Of a stretch of 64,000 nucleotides of DNA, positions 1-10,720 are shown one piece after another. The notes beneath the pieces were generated by a model. The model saw only the letters and a program-made list of their open reading frames with translations, was not told the origin of the DNA and did no database searches. Origin of the DNA: Tritrichomonas musculus (Eukaryota; Parabasalia; Tritrichomonadida; Tritrichomonadidae); assembly GCA_039105265.1 (NCBI GenBank), contig JAPFFF010000008.1, positions 496,001 through 560,000 on the forward strand, written 5' to 3'. Made by a program: the position numbers and the translations under genes. Position 1 is the stretch's first letter; every line of letters starts with the position of its first letter.

Positions 1-700
1 GATTATGCGATACATTAAAAATAGTTAAACTGCGTGCATTAATTATTGATGAATCAATATCTACTAATTGATTATAAGAAGCGTCTATATTAGATATAGC
101 CTCCGAAAAAGATGGCAAATGCTGAAGGCAATTAAAAGATATATTTAAATTTTGTAAATTTGGAAGTTTTGTTAAGGAAATCATATATTTCAAATTATTA
201 CCAATTAGATTCAAAGTGGTTAATGATTCAAAAGCAATATCGAAAGATTCTATTTCGTTATATCGAAGGTTAATTAAAATAGAATCTTCTGGAATATTTT
301 TTAAGTCATTAAAATGGTTCCAATCTGAAATAAAATAATTTTTGGTGAATGGATTAAAGTCTGGAGGAACATCATCAACTTGGGGCTTTTGAACAACTTC
401 TTCTGTATGCTGTAAATTTAAAGAGCAATCATTTATCCTAAATGAGTAATGAAAGTTAATATTAGTATCAGGAATTGTATGATTAAAATTTTCTGTTGAA
501 AATTTTTTAGCAGATTCTGTTGATTCAAGAACAACTGTAACGCACTCTGTATAAATATTAGGTGTAATATAATGAAAAACGATATTATCAAGTGGCTGAA
601 AATCTGTAAAGATTTTATTAATGTCATCCTTTGTCATTGTTTGAGGAACATGGTGAAGGACAAGACTTGCTGATGGTCTGAAAACAGGCAAACTTCGCAT
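1..700 (-). CDS. RRM plus leucine-rich-repeat protein, C-terminus beyond window
   Basis: An open frame of 233 codons runs from ATG at 698-700 off the left edge. Residues about 12-80 look like an RRM: an RNP2-like strand LVLHHVP, a helix TKDDINKIFTDF, an RNP1-like strand ECVTVVLE, and a helix ESAKKFS. From about residue 140 there are classical 20-24-residue LRRs with LxxLNLxxN spacing (LTTLNLIGNN, LQNLNISFN, ISNIDASYN). RRM followed by LRR is the order found in the NXF/TAP/Mex67 mRNA export receptors, so that is one candidate. A trichomonad LRR signalling protein with a different N-terminal fold is the alternative. The diagnostic C-terminal domains (NTF2-like, UBA, or a PP2C) lie outside the window. 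It is divergent from the gene at 858, sharing a 157-bp spacer. Confidence 0.7.
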   Translation of the reverse strand, partial: MRSLPVFRPSASLVLHHVPQTMTKDDINKIFTDFQPLDNIVFHYITPNIYTECVTVVLESTESAKKFSTENFNHTIPDTNINFHYSFRINDCSLNLQHTEEVVQKPQVDDVPPDFNPFTKNYFISDWNHFNDLKNIPEDSILINLRYNEIESFDIAFESLTTLNLIGNNLKYMISLTKLPNLQNLNISFNCLQHLPSFSEAISNIDASYNQLVDIDSSIINARSLTIFNVSHN

Positions 701-857
701 TTATTATTTTTGAATTAAATATTTAATTTTATGAGAATATTTTTCAATAAGATCATAGAAATTGCTAATCTTGAATTGCTGATAGACCTTGAGATAAAAA
801 CTTTTTGAAACCATGCTCGAACAAATATCTCAACAAAAGTTTTAACGATTAAAATAA
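701..857. promoter_or_regulatory. Divergent promoter region with Myb-type AACGATT box
   Basis: This 157-bp spacer separates two head-to-head genes and should hold both promoters. A TTTAACGATT stretch at 841-850 lies just 7 bp before the ATG at 858. It resembles the Myb-recognition motifs (AACG core) described for trichomonad core promoters. A related AACGTT box lies 14 bp before the kinase ATG at 35402. Assignment is by motif resemblance only. Confidence 0.3.
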
Positions 858-2534
858 ATGTATAATTATAAATTTCAAAATCAATATATCTTTGCAAATA
901 AAACTAGTAATATCAGCGAGGATGACAATAAAAGCAATCAAGAAGAAATAAATGAAGAAATTGGATCAATACTAAATGAGTTATTATTAAATTTAACGAA
1001 TCATAATAAAGAAGCAAAATACTATTTAAATAAAATTTCTGATATTGCAGGAAAGTATGATATATGTAATCATCCATTATTTATATCAAACTCAATTTAT
1101 ACGATGATTTTAACTTTATTTTCTCCCAATGTACCGTTTCCTATCATTCTTTCAGCATCTTCAGCAATTTCATCATTTTCTTATCTTTTTTCAAGCGATT
1201 CATACATTGGATCCCCATTTAACATTGACAATTTATATCTAATTTTACAACCAGAAACAATTTCTTTCATTTTTAATTGTATTGAAGAAAAGTGTTCTAA
1301 AGAAATTTCAGCATTTACTCTGATGCTTCGGAAATATTGCACAGTTTCTCGGAAATTTCGTGATATATTAATTTCAGAAATAACGATTGAATCAATGTGC
1401 GAAATAATCAAACATGGAATTCAAAAAAACGCAGAAATAGGATGGGTAACTTGCTTAATTAGTCTTCTTTGCGACATATGCTTATATCCAATAAATAATT
1501 CACAAATATCTTCAATTCTAGAGCTTTTTGATAATTTTGATCTTTTTTCTCTTACATATGATGTTAACTATATAGTAATTCATACAATGCGCTACATAAT
1601 TGAAAACAATGATATTAAACCAATTAATAATATTAATTCAAACCAAAATAATAATGAAAATCAAGGTTCAATTCATTTATTAATGAAATCAAAAATTCTA
1701 ACTTTGTTTGATCCTCTTTTAAATCAAATTAAAATGAAGCAAAAATATAATTCAGATTTAGATCATCAAAAATATTTTAATAAGATAGAAGATGACATTT
1801 GCGGAGTATCTCTGTCCGTATATTTTTTAACAGATAAGCATGTTCTCATTATACCAATAAAAAGATTCATAGATTTTCTTCAAAATCCCGAGGATTCAAT
1901 TGTTTACAACGCCCTTACTTTTTTTTCAGTATATGCTATTGAATCAAAAGAGAATTATGATGAATGTAATAAAAATTCATTTTTTAGTTATTTGGAAAAT
2001 TGCATTCAATTCAGATCTGCAAAAATTAGAATTCATGCGGGCCATTTTGTGGCCGAAATCATTTTTAAAGCTGACGATACTCTTCTATCTAATCTAATTT
2101 ATCAGCATTTTTTTATTCCTTCTTTTGATCTTATTCAATTTGGTGATACTAAACTTAGTATTGAAATGCTTCATGTTATGCAACTTTTCATTCAATTTGT
2201 AATGAAAAAAAGTGACCAAAATTTGGCTTCAATTTTAAATGACGTATATAATCATTCTGATATTGAAAACATTTTGGACGATTTGCTCGATCTCGAGGTT
2301 GAAAGTGATGATCAAGCTGGAAAAGATCTGTATAATGCTGCTTATTTGACTCACAGTCTGTTTGAAGAGTTTTTTAGCACTTTTCATTTCATAAATAATG
2401 AAAACGAAAATAATGAGAACGAATTCCATTATTTATCTTTTAATGAAAATGAAGATTTTAATTTATTTGATGATGAGAACTCTTCTTCTCAAGATAAATA
2501 TTTCATGGATACAAAACCAAATAAATGGACATAA
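858..2534 (+). CDS. Armadillo/HEAT-like helical repeat protein, unknown function
   Basis: The 558-residue protein begins at the first ATG after the divergent spacer. It has an acidic, Asn-rich start (about residues 15-35). A long run of amphipathic and hydrophobic helices follows (for example 70-115, 150-215 and 335-470), typical of the ARM/HEAT scaffold proteins common in trichomonads. A low-complexity Asn/Gln insert lies near residues 255-272. The C-terminus (about 510-558) is very acidic and rich in Asn, Glu and Asp. There is no signal peptide and no convincing membrane anchor. I cannot name a specific family; the ARM-like fold is inferred from helix pattern, not from a motif. Confidence 0.7.
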   Translation: MYNYKFQNQYIFANKTSNISEDDNKSNQEEINEEIGSILNELLLNLTNHNKEAKYYLNKISDIAGKYDICNHPLFISNSIYTMILTLFSPNVPFPIILSASSAISSFSYLFSSDSYIGSPFNIDNLYLILQPETISFIFNCIEEKCSKEISAFTLMLRKYCTVSRKFRDILISEITIESMCEIIKHGIQKNAEIGWVTCLISLLCDICLYPINNSQISSILELFDNFDLFSLTYDVNYIVIHTMRYIIENNDIKPINNINSNQNNNENQGSIHLLMKSKILTLFDPLLNQIKMKQKYNSDLDHQKYFNKIEDDICGVSLSVYFLTDKHVLIIPIKRFIDFLQNPEDSIVYNALTFFSVYAIESKENYDECNKNSFFSYLENCIQFRSAKIRIHAGHFVAEIIFKADDTLLSNLIYQHFFIPSFDLIQFGDTKLSIEMLHVMQLFIQFVMKKSDQNLASILNDVYNHSDIENILDDLLDLEVESDDQAGKDLYNAAYLTHSLFEEFFSTFHFINNENENNENEFHYLSFNENEDFNLFDDENSSSQDKYFMDTKPNKWT

Positions 2535-2909
2535 ATAACCTCTTTGTTTTATAAAGCACCTTTCTATCACATTTTTTATCATATTTTTCATGAAATAAAT
2601 TAGATTATATCAATAATTTTCTTGAATTTGTTATTATTAACTTGAATTTTTATTAGGATATCAATTTTATTTTGGGTTTTATTTAATTATTTTTAAAATT
2701 GATTAAATATCAATAAAATGTATTAAAATTCTTAATAATTTAGTTAATTTTCGAGTGATTGAAATAGATAATACTACAAATATCATCAAATATAAACTAT
2801 TCAATCGAAAAGTTTACTTTTTGATAAAAAATATGAAATGAGTTTTAATTTAATAGAAAATTGATTTTTAATTGATTTTTTTCAATAGTTTACAATTATC
2901 AATATAAAT
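2535..2909. other. AT-rich intergenic spacer
   Basis: No coding potential or repeat structure is visible beyond runs of A and T. The segment before 2910 presumably carries the kinase promoter; a TATCAAT stretch about 10 bp before the ATG is the only initiator-like sequence I see. Confidence 0.5.
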
Positions 2910-3929
2910 TTGATGAAAGCAGGGAAAGAAATATCATATTTCACTCTATGCTCTCAAATAGGAGGTGGAGGTTTTGGTCAAATTTGGAAAGTTCAAAACA
3001 CAGAAGATGATCAATATTATGCAATGAAAATTGAATCGCTCAATTCGCAAAGGCGTACACTTAATTTTGAAACAAACATCCTTAAAAAGTTAAGATTTAG
3101 CGAAAGATTTCCTAAATACATAATGGATGGTCAAGAAGATGATTTTTGCTTCCTTGTTATGGAACTGTGTGGACCAAATTTGTATACAATTGCTCAAAAT
3201 CTTCCCAGCAAGAGGTTTAACCCAGCTCAAATGCCAATCCTTTTTTCAGAATTATTAACTATAATGGAACAATTTCATAGTACCGGCTATATTCATCGCG
3301 ACATCAAGCCACAGAATATTTGCACCAGATTTTCCGGAAATACACCACTACTTCTTATTGATTATGGCGTGTCCAAGCTTTTTATTGACGCCAATAGACA
3401 ACATATCGAAGCACGCGACCATGCAGCAGCAATAGGATCTCCTCTTTATTCTTCACCCAATACTGCTGATCATCTTGAACTTTCAAGAAGAGATGACCTT
3501 TACTCCTTGGCTTATACAATTCTTGATCTTGTTGGCGCTCAGCTTCCATGGAGAGGATTGCCTGATCCAATTGAATCGGGACGATTGAAAAAAGCAAATC
3601 CACTTTCAAAGTTATTTGCACCATATGGTGATAATTATGTTGAAATTGGGAAGCAGATTGAATCGCTTGGTTACAAAGATACTCCAAATTATAAACAATT
3701 AAGAGAACTGGCAATGCGCGGATCAAATTTAAATAACGGCAATTTTGAATGGATGACAGCAACACCAAAGAACCCAAATTTCACAAAGGCAGCCCAAAAT
3801 TTTGGTTTCAATTTTGATCAAAATGGATTTTTACTCGAATTATGCCCATATATGAGGCCAGATAGATCTTCCCGCAGTCAAAACGCACCCGAGGGTAAAA
3901 AAAAGGAAGGTAAATGCATCATTTGCTGA
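2910..3929 (+). CDS. Casein kinase 1-family protein kinase with C-terminal CIIC
   Basis: A complete 339-aa CK1-type serine/threonine kinase. The glycine loop is GGGGFGQIWKV (residues 18-28), the ATP lysine is K40 in YYAMKIE, and the catalytic loop is YIHRDIKPQN with D131. The Mg-binding motif is DYG at 151-153 instead of DFG. The substrate loop GSPLYSS replaces the APE motif, as in CK1. LSRRDDLYSLAYTILDLVGAQLPW matches the CK1 signature region. The tail is basic (SRSQNAPEGKKKEGK) and ends in CIIC, which fits a CaaX prenylation box with X=Cys, so membrane tethering is plausible. Two ATGs stand side by side at 2910 and 2913; either could start translation. Substrates are unknown. Confidence 0.92.
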   Translation: MMKAGKEISYFTLCSQIGGGGFGQIWKVQNTEDDQYYAMKIESLNSQRRTLNFETNILKKLRFSERFPKYIMDGQEDDFCFLVMELCGPNLYTIAQNLPSKRFNPAQMPILFSELLTIMEQFHSTGYIHRDIKPQNICTRFSGNTPLLLIDYGVSKLFIDANRQHIEARDHAAAIGSPLYSSPNTADHLELSRRDDLYSLAYTILDLVGAQLPWRGLPDPIESGRLKKANPLSKLFAPYGDNYVEIGKQIESLGYKDTPNYKQLRELAMRGSNLNNGNFEWMTATPKNPNFTKAAQNFGFNFDQNGFLLELCPYMRPDRSSRSQNAPEGKKKEGKCIIC

Positions 3930-4383
3930 TTAAGCAAATGCAAAAAAATATGTGAATTTTTATATTTTATTTCAGATAAAGTGATAAACGTTGATTCGAA
4001 ATACTAAATAACAAGCTAACTAATCTTTATATATATATATATATATATTGCCATATTAATACATTTTTTTAATTACTTTTAAATAAAAACAATTTTTTTT
4101 GTGTTAGTTCGCTAGTTAATGATTCATCTTTTCCAATCTAATAAAAATGCAGATTAATTTCTGGAATGGCTTTACGATGTTTAATCATTTTTAAATAATT
4201 GAATATTATTTTAAAACAAAATTATTAAATCTTTTAAAACGGGAAATATATTGAATATGCAACATATAAAAAACAAAAAACAAAAAACAAAAAAAAAAAA
4301 AAAACCTGCGAATTAATGAAATAGCATAGGATTATTGTACAACAAATTTTCGTAAAAATGCGATCATTTCATATTCAATTTTC
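3930..4383. other. AT-rich spacer with TA microsatellite
   Basis: No gene is visible. A (TA)n tract lies at about 4029-4049 and an A-rich run with repeated CAAAAAA units at about 4271-4303. The spacer ends where the foldback element begins. Confidence 0.5.
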
Positions 4384-5243
4384 TTAAAGGTGTAGTTTAT
4401 TTTTCAACATCTCGGCATCTACTTTATGCCAAAAAGTTTTGTTCATACATTTATGATCAGTATCACTTATATAATATTTTTTTGTTTTGTAAAAATTAGT
4501 TTTTTTAAAAATGTGAAAATCACAATATCTATTTACTTCTTTTTTCAAAATTTGAATATGAGCAAAAAAATAAAATATTTAGATCATAATTTTATAAATA
4601 CTCTTATTTTCCCAGTTCATTCTATATCAGATTCCATGATCTATTCCATATTAAATTTGAATGAAACGATATTCAATTGTAAAATAACTCGAATAATAGA
4701 GATATTGCTTATTCCATCCGTAACTTTTTATTCTATAGCATAGGTATTATTTGGCTTAATTTTAATTGAAAAATATTTCGAATTGAATGACTACTTACAT
4801 TTTGAAATTTCTATACATTTTCGAGTCATTTCAAAATGTATGTAGTCATTCAATTTGAGACCAATTAATATTTTCTAACTTGAATATGATGCAATAAATA
4901 GAGACTTAAAAAGTTACGGATGGAATAAGAAATATCTCTATTATTAGAGATTTTTTGCAATTGAACAAAATTGTTTAAAAAAAAAATGATATATATCTCC
5001 TGAGCATGTTAAGAAAAAATGGAAAAAACATGTTCATATATAAAAATATGATCTAAATATTTTTATTTTTTACTCATATTCGAATTTTTTAAAAAAGAAG
5101 TAATTAGATATTGTGATTTCAACATATCCCAAAAAAACGAAATTTAACACAACAAAAAATAATATATAAGTGATACTGATCATAAATATATGAACAAAAC
5201 TTTTTGGCATAAAGTAGATATTGAAAATAAACTACACCCTTAA
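4384..5243. repeat. 860-bp foldback (inverted-repeat) element
   Basis: The two halves are reverse complements around a centre near 4813. The left end TTAAAGGTGTAGTTTATTTT is mirrored by AAATAAACTACACCCTTAA at the right. The segment GGCATAAAGTAGATATTGAA on the right mirrors the left at about 4411-4430. The innermost arms pair around TACATTTTGAAA and TTTCAAAATGTA. Arms are roughly 425 bp with strong similarity at the outer and inner thirds and drift between them. No transposase is encoded; a 105-codon open frame in the left arm is a by-product. It resembles a foldback MITE. I could not see a clear target duplication. Confidence 0.75.
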
Positions 5244-5529
5244 GATAAAATCATTTGCAAGATTCCTTTAATTCCTGCCAATATTGCTTTATGTAAAATG
5301 TACAAAAAATGATTACTTGATTATCATGATAAAAAAGGTAAATCATATTTTTATATAAAGCATGCAATTCTATTCTTTTAACAATATTGTTTTCATATTT
5401 TTGTATCATTCAAATTTGAATCTTTATAAACTTTTAGTCATTTTTGCATACCACTCAATTTTGAAATAAATAATTATTAGTTTTCAATGATAAATTGAAA
5501 ATTGAGTTGTACCAGTTTATAAAGTCATT

Positions 5530-6900
5530 TCTAAATTTTCATTTCAAAGTTATCTACAATTACGAAAAATAGAAATTCAACTTGATTCCAAATTGTAACA
5601 AATTGAAGAACATTCATTTTCATTCTCAGATGTTGATGAACTTTTTTCCCCAGCAACTTTGAAAGTTATAAGGAAAGGATGGGGCCAAAATTACAATTTC
5701 CTCATTGAACGATAGATTCACAATGAAAAATGACAAATATTTGGAAAAAATGACGAAAATAAAGATGAAATTGACGCTTTTTTTTTGATGTATGTCGAGA
5801 CATTGAAGAAGCTTTCATTCCATCAGATATTAGAACCATTGCTTCATGTGCATTTTACCAATATAGTCATATAAGAAAAGCTGAATTTCAAGCTGATTCA
5901 AATTTGGAAAAAATCGGAGAACGCGCCTTTTCATTTTCATATATTGAAGAAATGACGTCATTCCATCAAAAATAACTCGAATCTACAGATTTGCATTTTC
6001 AAGTTGTTATGAACTAAGAAAAATTGAATTTAAAGCCGATTCAAATTTGCAATAAATTGAAATATTTACTTTTACTTCTATTGAAAAAATATACATTCCA
6101 TCAAAAGTTTCAACGTTATGTGAATATCTATTTAACAGTTGTGAAAATTTAACAAAAGTTGAATCTCATGCTGATTCATACTTACAAACAATTGAATCAG
6201 ATGCATTTTCATATTCAAATATTGAAGAAATTATTTTCCCAGCAAGATTGAGAGAATTAAAGAAATGACGGTGTAGTAATTACTATTTCACCTTTGAACG
6301 ATAGATTCATATTCAAAGATGGCAAATATTTACTTGGAAAAAGTGACGAAAACAAAAAAGATTTTGACATTCTTTTATTTGAAAGAAGAAACATTAAAGA
6401 AACTTTTATTTCCATCGAATTTTAAAGTGGTCGCTTCATTTGCATTTGAAAATTGTAATCAATGAAGAAAAGTTGAAAATCCAACTAATTTTAATTTAGA
6501 AATAATTGATGAAAATGCATCTGTATCATCAGGCATCAAAATTTTCAAAAACAAATTAGCATACGCTTTATGAATGCCAGCATCTGACAAGAGTATAAAT
6601 TGTAAATGAATCAAATTTCGAAACTATTAAAAGAAGTGTATTTTCATCTACAATTATTTTTGAAATGATTATTACAACAAGTAAAGAAACATTTTCTTGT
6701 TGTAATAATCATCAGCCAGTTGAAAATGAAGAAACATCGATATTGAAAACATTTGCATCTTCATCATTTTTTAGCATTTTCCGAATGTTCAAACCTCACC
6801 GTTATGATTCCATCATCATTAAAAATTATTCAATGAAAACCAACAAATATAAAATTCAAGTATCAGATAATAATAATAATTTTATTCGTTATTTATCCAT
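5530..6900 (+). pseudogene. Decayed BspA-like leucine-rich-repeat gene
   Basis: Fragments in all three forward frames match repeat units of the intact minus-strand gene at 7489-10221. Examples are a region reading SNLEKIGERAFSFSYIEE near 5900 and ISPLNDRFIFKDGKYLLGK near 6280-6350, the latter equivalent to VSPLNCQFKFIEDKYLVGK. Stops and frameshifts are frequent, so this is an old relic. It lies in opposite orientation to its intact relative, about 600 bp away, which suggests an inverted local duplication followed by decay. An 83-codon open stretch at 6665-6916 is part of it and not a gene. Confidence 0.75.
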
Positions 6901-6916
6901 ATACTTAATATTATAA

Positions 6917-7488
6917 GTGATAACTTCATCGTTTACGGCAAATATATTTAGAAAACTTCATAATAAACAAAATACTTCATTGTAACTTCTCAGATAAAAA
7001 TAAAATGAAATAAGGTAATTTATATGAATATCATTACTTCAAATATGTTTTTTTTAATGGTCAAAATTACTTTATTTCATTTTATTCTCATAATTATTTA
7101 ATCGATCAAAAACAAAAAAAGCTAAAATTTTCATATTAACTATACTGGAGTCAATAATTTCAAGTTTCTGCTTTGTGAATCTTTTCTATCATATTAAAAT
7201 TGCTTTGGATAATAGAGGTATTGTATTTATACTTAAATTCATAAAAATATTTGAATTGATTTATATTTTTTTGTTTTGTTTTGTTTTTAATTCTACTTTA
7301 CGAAAGAGAAAATGTCCTTAACAAAAGTGGATTTTTCTGTTACAAAAATGAAACATGTATAAAAAAAAAATAAATAAAATAAGTGAAAAAAGATCATTTT
7401 TTATTTAGAAAAATGATAATTCTTTATACGAATTTATAGTTAATTTTAATCTTTTTTTGTCATAAGCAGGAGGTTGTATTCAAATTGT
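6917..7488. other. AT-rich spacer between BspA relic and intact gene
   Basis: Only A/T runs and short oligo-A tracts are visible. It is the 3' side of the minus-strand BspA-like gene and should contain its polyadenylation region. Confidence 0.45.
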
Positions 7489-10221
7489 TTATTCTGTATC
7501 AATCAATTTTATTAATGATGGTGGAATCATAATTATTGATTTTAGACTTTTGCCTAAAAACTTTATTGGAACACTATTCAATTTTGATTCTTCTGAAATT
7601 TCAATTATCTGAAGATGCTCGCAATTATTAATTGCAGATGCTAAATTACGAACATTTGAAGGAATAATAATTGATTCAATATTTGAATATGAAAATGCAC
7701 ACATTTCAATTTTTTGTAAATCAGAATTTGTTGGAATTTCAACTTTTCTTAGTTTTGGGCAGAGGAAAAATGCATATTCACATATTTTTTTAACTTTTGG
7801 TGGAATTAAAATTTCTTCAATATTTGAACCATCAAATGCTCTTTCTTCAATTATTTGTAAATTAGAATTCGCTGGAATTTCAATTTTTCTTAATCTTTGG
7901 CAAAAATCAAATGTACTCCTATGAATACTTGAAATAGTTGGTGGAATAAAAATTGATTCAATATTTGAAAAAAAGAATGCATATGATCCAATTGATTGTA
8001 AATTAGAATTCGTTGGAATTTTAAATTTTCGTAATTTGATGCATTGTCCAAATGCATTTGATCCAATTGATTGTAAATTGGAATTCGTTGGAATTTCAAC
8101 TTTGCTTATACTCTTGCAACCATAAAACGCACTTGATGAGATAATTTTGATATTTGATGGAATAGATATTTTGTTGATGTCACGACGTGCAAATAAAAGA
8201 ACATCATATTCTTCTTTATTTGATTCACTTTTCCCAAACAAATATTTGTCTTCAATGAATTTGAATTGACAATTCAATGGTGAAACAATAATTCTTTTCA
8301 AATAATCTGTAATATGACACCATCCATCTTTCAATTCATTCAAACTCTCTGGGAAATAAAGTTCTTCAATTTTAGAACCTGAAAATGCACTTGATCCAAT
8401 TGACTGTAAATTAGAATTCTTTGGAATTTCAACTTTTCTAAGTTCTTGGCAATTGCAAAATGTTTCTTCACATATTTTTAAAACATTTGTTGGGATAGTA
8501 ATTTCTTCAATAATTGTATTATAAAATGCATTTGATTCAATTATTTGTAAATTAGAATTCGTTGGAATTTCAACTTTTTTTAGATTTTCGCAATCAGAAA
8601 ATGCATTTTCACATATTTTTAAAACAGTTGGTGGAATAAATATTTCTTCTATTATTGAACCATTAAATGCACTCGATTCAATTATTTGTAAATTAGAATT
8701 TGTTGGAATTTCAACTTTTTTTAGATTTTTGCAACCATAAAAGGCGTATTTACATATTGTTATAACAGTTGGTGGAATAAAAATTTCTTCAATAATTGTA
8801 TTATGAAATGCATTTGATCCAATTGATTGTAAAATAGAATTTGTTGGAATTTTAACTTTGTTTAGATTCTTGCAACCATAAAAAGCACTTGATGAGATAA
8901 TTTTGATATTTGATGGAATAGAAATTTCACTAATGTCACGACGTGCAAATAAAAGAACATCATATTCTTCTTTATTTGGTTCACTTTTCCCAAACAAATA
9001 TTTGTCTTCAATGAATTTGAATCGAGAATTCAATGGAGAAACAATAATTCTTTTCAAATAATCTGTAATATGACACCATCCATCTTTCAATTCAATCAAA
9101 CTCTCTGGGAAATAAAGTTCTTCTATTTTTGAAAGTCCAAATGAACTTGATCCAATTGTCTGTAGATTAGAATTCGTTGGAATTTCAACTTTTCTTAGTT
9201 CTGAGCAAAAGTTAAATGCTTTTTCACATATTTTCGAAACAGTTGGTGGAATAGAAATTTCTTCTATTTGTGAACTTTCAAATGCACCTGATCCAATTAA
9301 TTGTAAATTAGAATTCTTTGGAATTTCAACTTTTCTTAGTTCTGAGCAAAAGTTAAATGCTTTTTCACATATTTTCGAAACAGTTGGTGGAATAGAAATT
9401 TCTTCTATTTGTGAACTTTCAAATGCACTTGATCCAATTAATTGTAAATTAGAATTCGTTGGAATTTCAACTTTGTTTAGATTCCTGCAGTGAAAAAATG
9501 CACTCGATGAGATAATTTTGATATTTGATGGAATAGAAATTTCACTAATGTCACTACGTGCAAATAAAAGAACATCATATTCTTCTTTATTTGGTTCACT
9601 TTTCCCAACCAAATATTTGTCTTCAATGAATTTGAATTGACAATTCAATGGTGAAACAATAATTCTTTTCAAATAATTTGCATAAGAACACCATCCTTCT
9701 TTCAATTCATTCAAACTCTCTGGGAAATAAAGTTCTTCAATATGTGAAAAACTAAACACGTTTCCATAAATCGTTTTGACTGCTGAATCTTCTGAAAATT
9801 TGAGAGATTTGATATTTCTGCAAATTCCTGTGATGCTGGTGATCAAGTAATCAGTCGATTCATGATTAATTGTTCGTGGAATAAATAAATCTTCAATTTT
9901 GTCGTTGACATTAAATAAAGAAGCCGTTTTGTTCGTTTTGTCAATTTTGAATGTCAGATTTTTTGACTCATCTTCTATCGTTTCACTTAAACAAATTTTA
10001 ATTAATTCAAGATCACAATCTCTGCATGCCATATGTAACTTACTAATAACCTGATCGAATTCTTGTTCCGAAACAAGTTTGTTATAATTTGTAAAAAGAT
10101 CTAGAATTTCTTTCTTCTTTTCTAGAGCTGAATCTGTTTCCATATCTTTATCAAATTCTTCATTTAGAATTCTGACCATTTCCTGTTCCAGTGTCGATTT
10201 TTGTGTGAGTTTTCCTTCCAT
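7489..10221 (-). CDS. BspA-like leucine-rich-repeat protein (LRR_5 type)
   Basis: A complete 910-aa protein. Residues 1-100 form a charged helical head (EQEMVRILNEEFDKDMETD, then a segment with CRDCDLELIKICLSE) seen in front of LRRs in many trichomonad proteins. From about 110 to the end it is built of 23-residue LRR_5/BspA repeats with pattern LRKVEIPxNSNLQxIGSSAF / IEEIxIPPTVxKICExAF. A larger module starting LYFPESL and running through YLKRIIVSPLN, KYLxGKSE and LLFARxDISEISIPSNIKIISS occurs three times. Two adjacent 46-residue units near residues 265-355 are almost identical, which points to recent repeat expansion. No signal peptide or C-terminal membrane segment is visible, unlike the surface-anchored BspA subclass, so a cytosolic or unconventionally exported protein is likely. 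Upstream, ATCATTTTTCAAAATG offers an initiator-like TCATTT. Confidence 0.9.
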   Translation of the reverse strand: MEGKLTQKSTLEQEMVRILNEEFDKDMETDSALEKKKEILDLFTNYNKLVSEQEFDQVISKLHMACRDCDLELIKICLSETIEDESKNLTFKIDKTNKTASLFNVNDKIEDLFIPRTINHESTDYLITSITGICRNIKSLKFSEDSAVKTIYGNVFSFSHIEELYFPESLNELKEGWCSYANYLKRIIVSPLNCQFKFIEDKYLVGKSEPNKEEYDVLLFARSDISEISIPSNIKIISSSAFFHCRNLNKVEIPTNSNLQLIGSSAFESSQIEEISIPPTVSKICEKAFNFCSELRKVEIPKNSNLQLIGSGAFESSQIEEISIPPTVSKICEKAFNFCSELRKVEIPTNSNLQTIGSSSFGLSKIEELYFPESLIELKDGWCHITDYLKRIIVSPLNSRFKFIEDKYLFGKSEPNKEEYDVLLFARRDISEISIPSNIKIISSSAFYGCKNLNKVKIPTNSILQSIGSNAFHNTIIEEIFIPPTVITICKYAFYGCKNLKKVEIPTNSNLQIIESSAFNGSIIEEIFIPPTVLKICENAFSDCENLKKVEIPTNSNLQIIESNAFYNTIIEEITIPTNVLKICEETFCNCQELRKVEIPKNSNLQSIGSSAFSGSKIEELYFPESLNELKDGWCHITDYLKRIIVSPLNCQFKFIEDKYLFGKSESNKEEYDVLLFARRDINKISIPSNIKIISSSAFYGCKSISKVEIPTNSNLQSIGSNAFGQCIKLRKFKIPTNSNLQSIGSYAFFFSNIESIFIPPTISSIHRSTFDFCQRLRKIEIPANSNLQIIEERAFDGSNIEEILIPPKVKKICEYAFFLCPKLRKVEIPTNSDLQKIEMCAFSYSNIESIIIPSNVRNLASAINNCEHLQIIEISEESKLNSVPIKFLGKSLKSIIMIPPSLIKLIDTE

Positions 10222-10354
10222 TTTGAAAAATGATATTTTTTATTTCACATTTCATCAATAATTATGACAAAATTTTTTTTTTTTTTTTAGCGGTCTTATT
10301 TCCAGAAATATCATTACTAATCATTTTTTGGCAAATAAAATAATTATTTTTTCA

Positions 10355-10437
10355 AGATGAGACATTGAGGAATCTTTTATTCCATTCGATTTCAAAGTTG
10401 TCGCTTTGTTTGCATTTGAAAATTATAATCAATTAAA
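10355..10437 (+). pseudogene. Short BspA-like gene fragment
   Basis: The stretch encoding roughly CATTGAGGAATC...TTTGCATTTGAAAA is nearly the same as part of the decayed BspA gene at about 6390-6470 (reading IKETFI, FKVVASFAFEN). It is an isolated relic lying in the promoter side of the intact gene. Confidence 0.55.
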
Positions 10438-10720
10438 GTATTGTAACTCTTTCTATTCATACATTTCTTTTTATATTCAAATAAAATATTTTAACATGAT
10501 ATCTATATCTATATATATAATTTAAAATGATATAATATCCACTAATTTTCGAGATATTTATCAATATATATAATTGAATACTTTACAAAAAATTGAATAC
10601 TTTTTCTTAAAAAAAAAAAAAAAAGATCTAAAATTTCGATTGTTTATTTAATGTTCTTCTAATTCTTCTTCTTGTTCAATCTTTTCTTCTTCCTCTTCTT
10701 CATTTATTTCTTCTTCTTCA

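Noticed and set aside
433-627. 64-codon hydrophobic ORF
   Set aside because: Shadow of the RRM-LRR gene on the same strand in another frame; low-complexity Leu/Ile reading.
3382-3777. 131-codon antisense ORF
   Set aside because: Opposite strand of the CK1 kinase gene, no independent support.
4426-4743. 105-codon ORF
   Set aside because: Lies wholly in one arm of the foldback element; AT-rich chance reading with no counterpart in the other arm.
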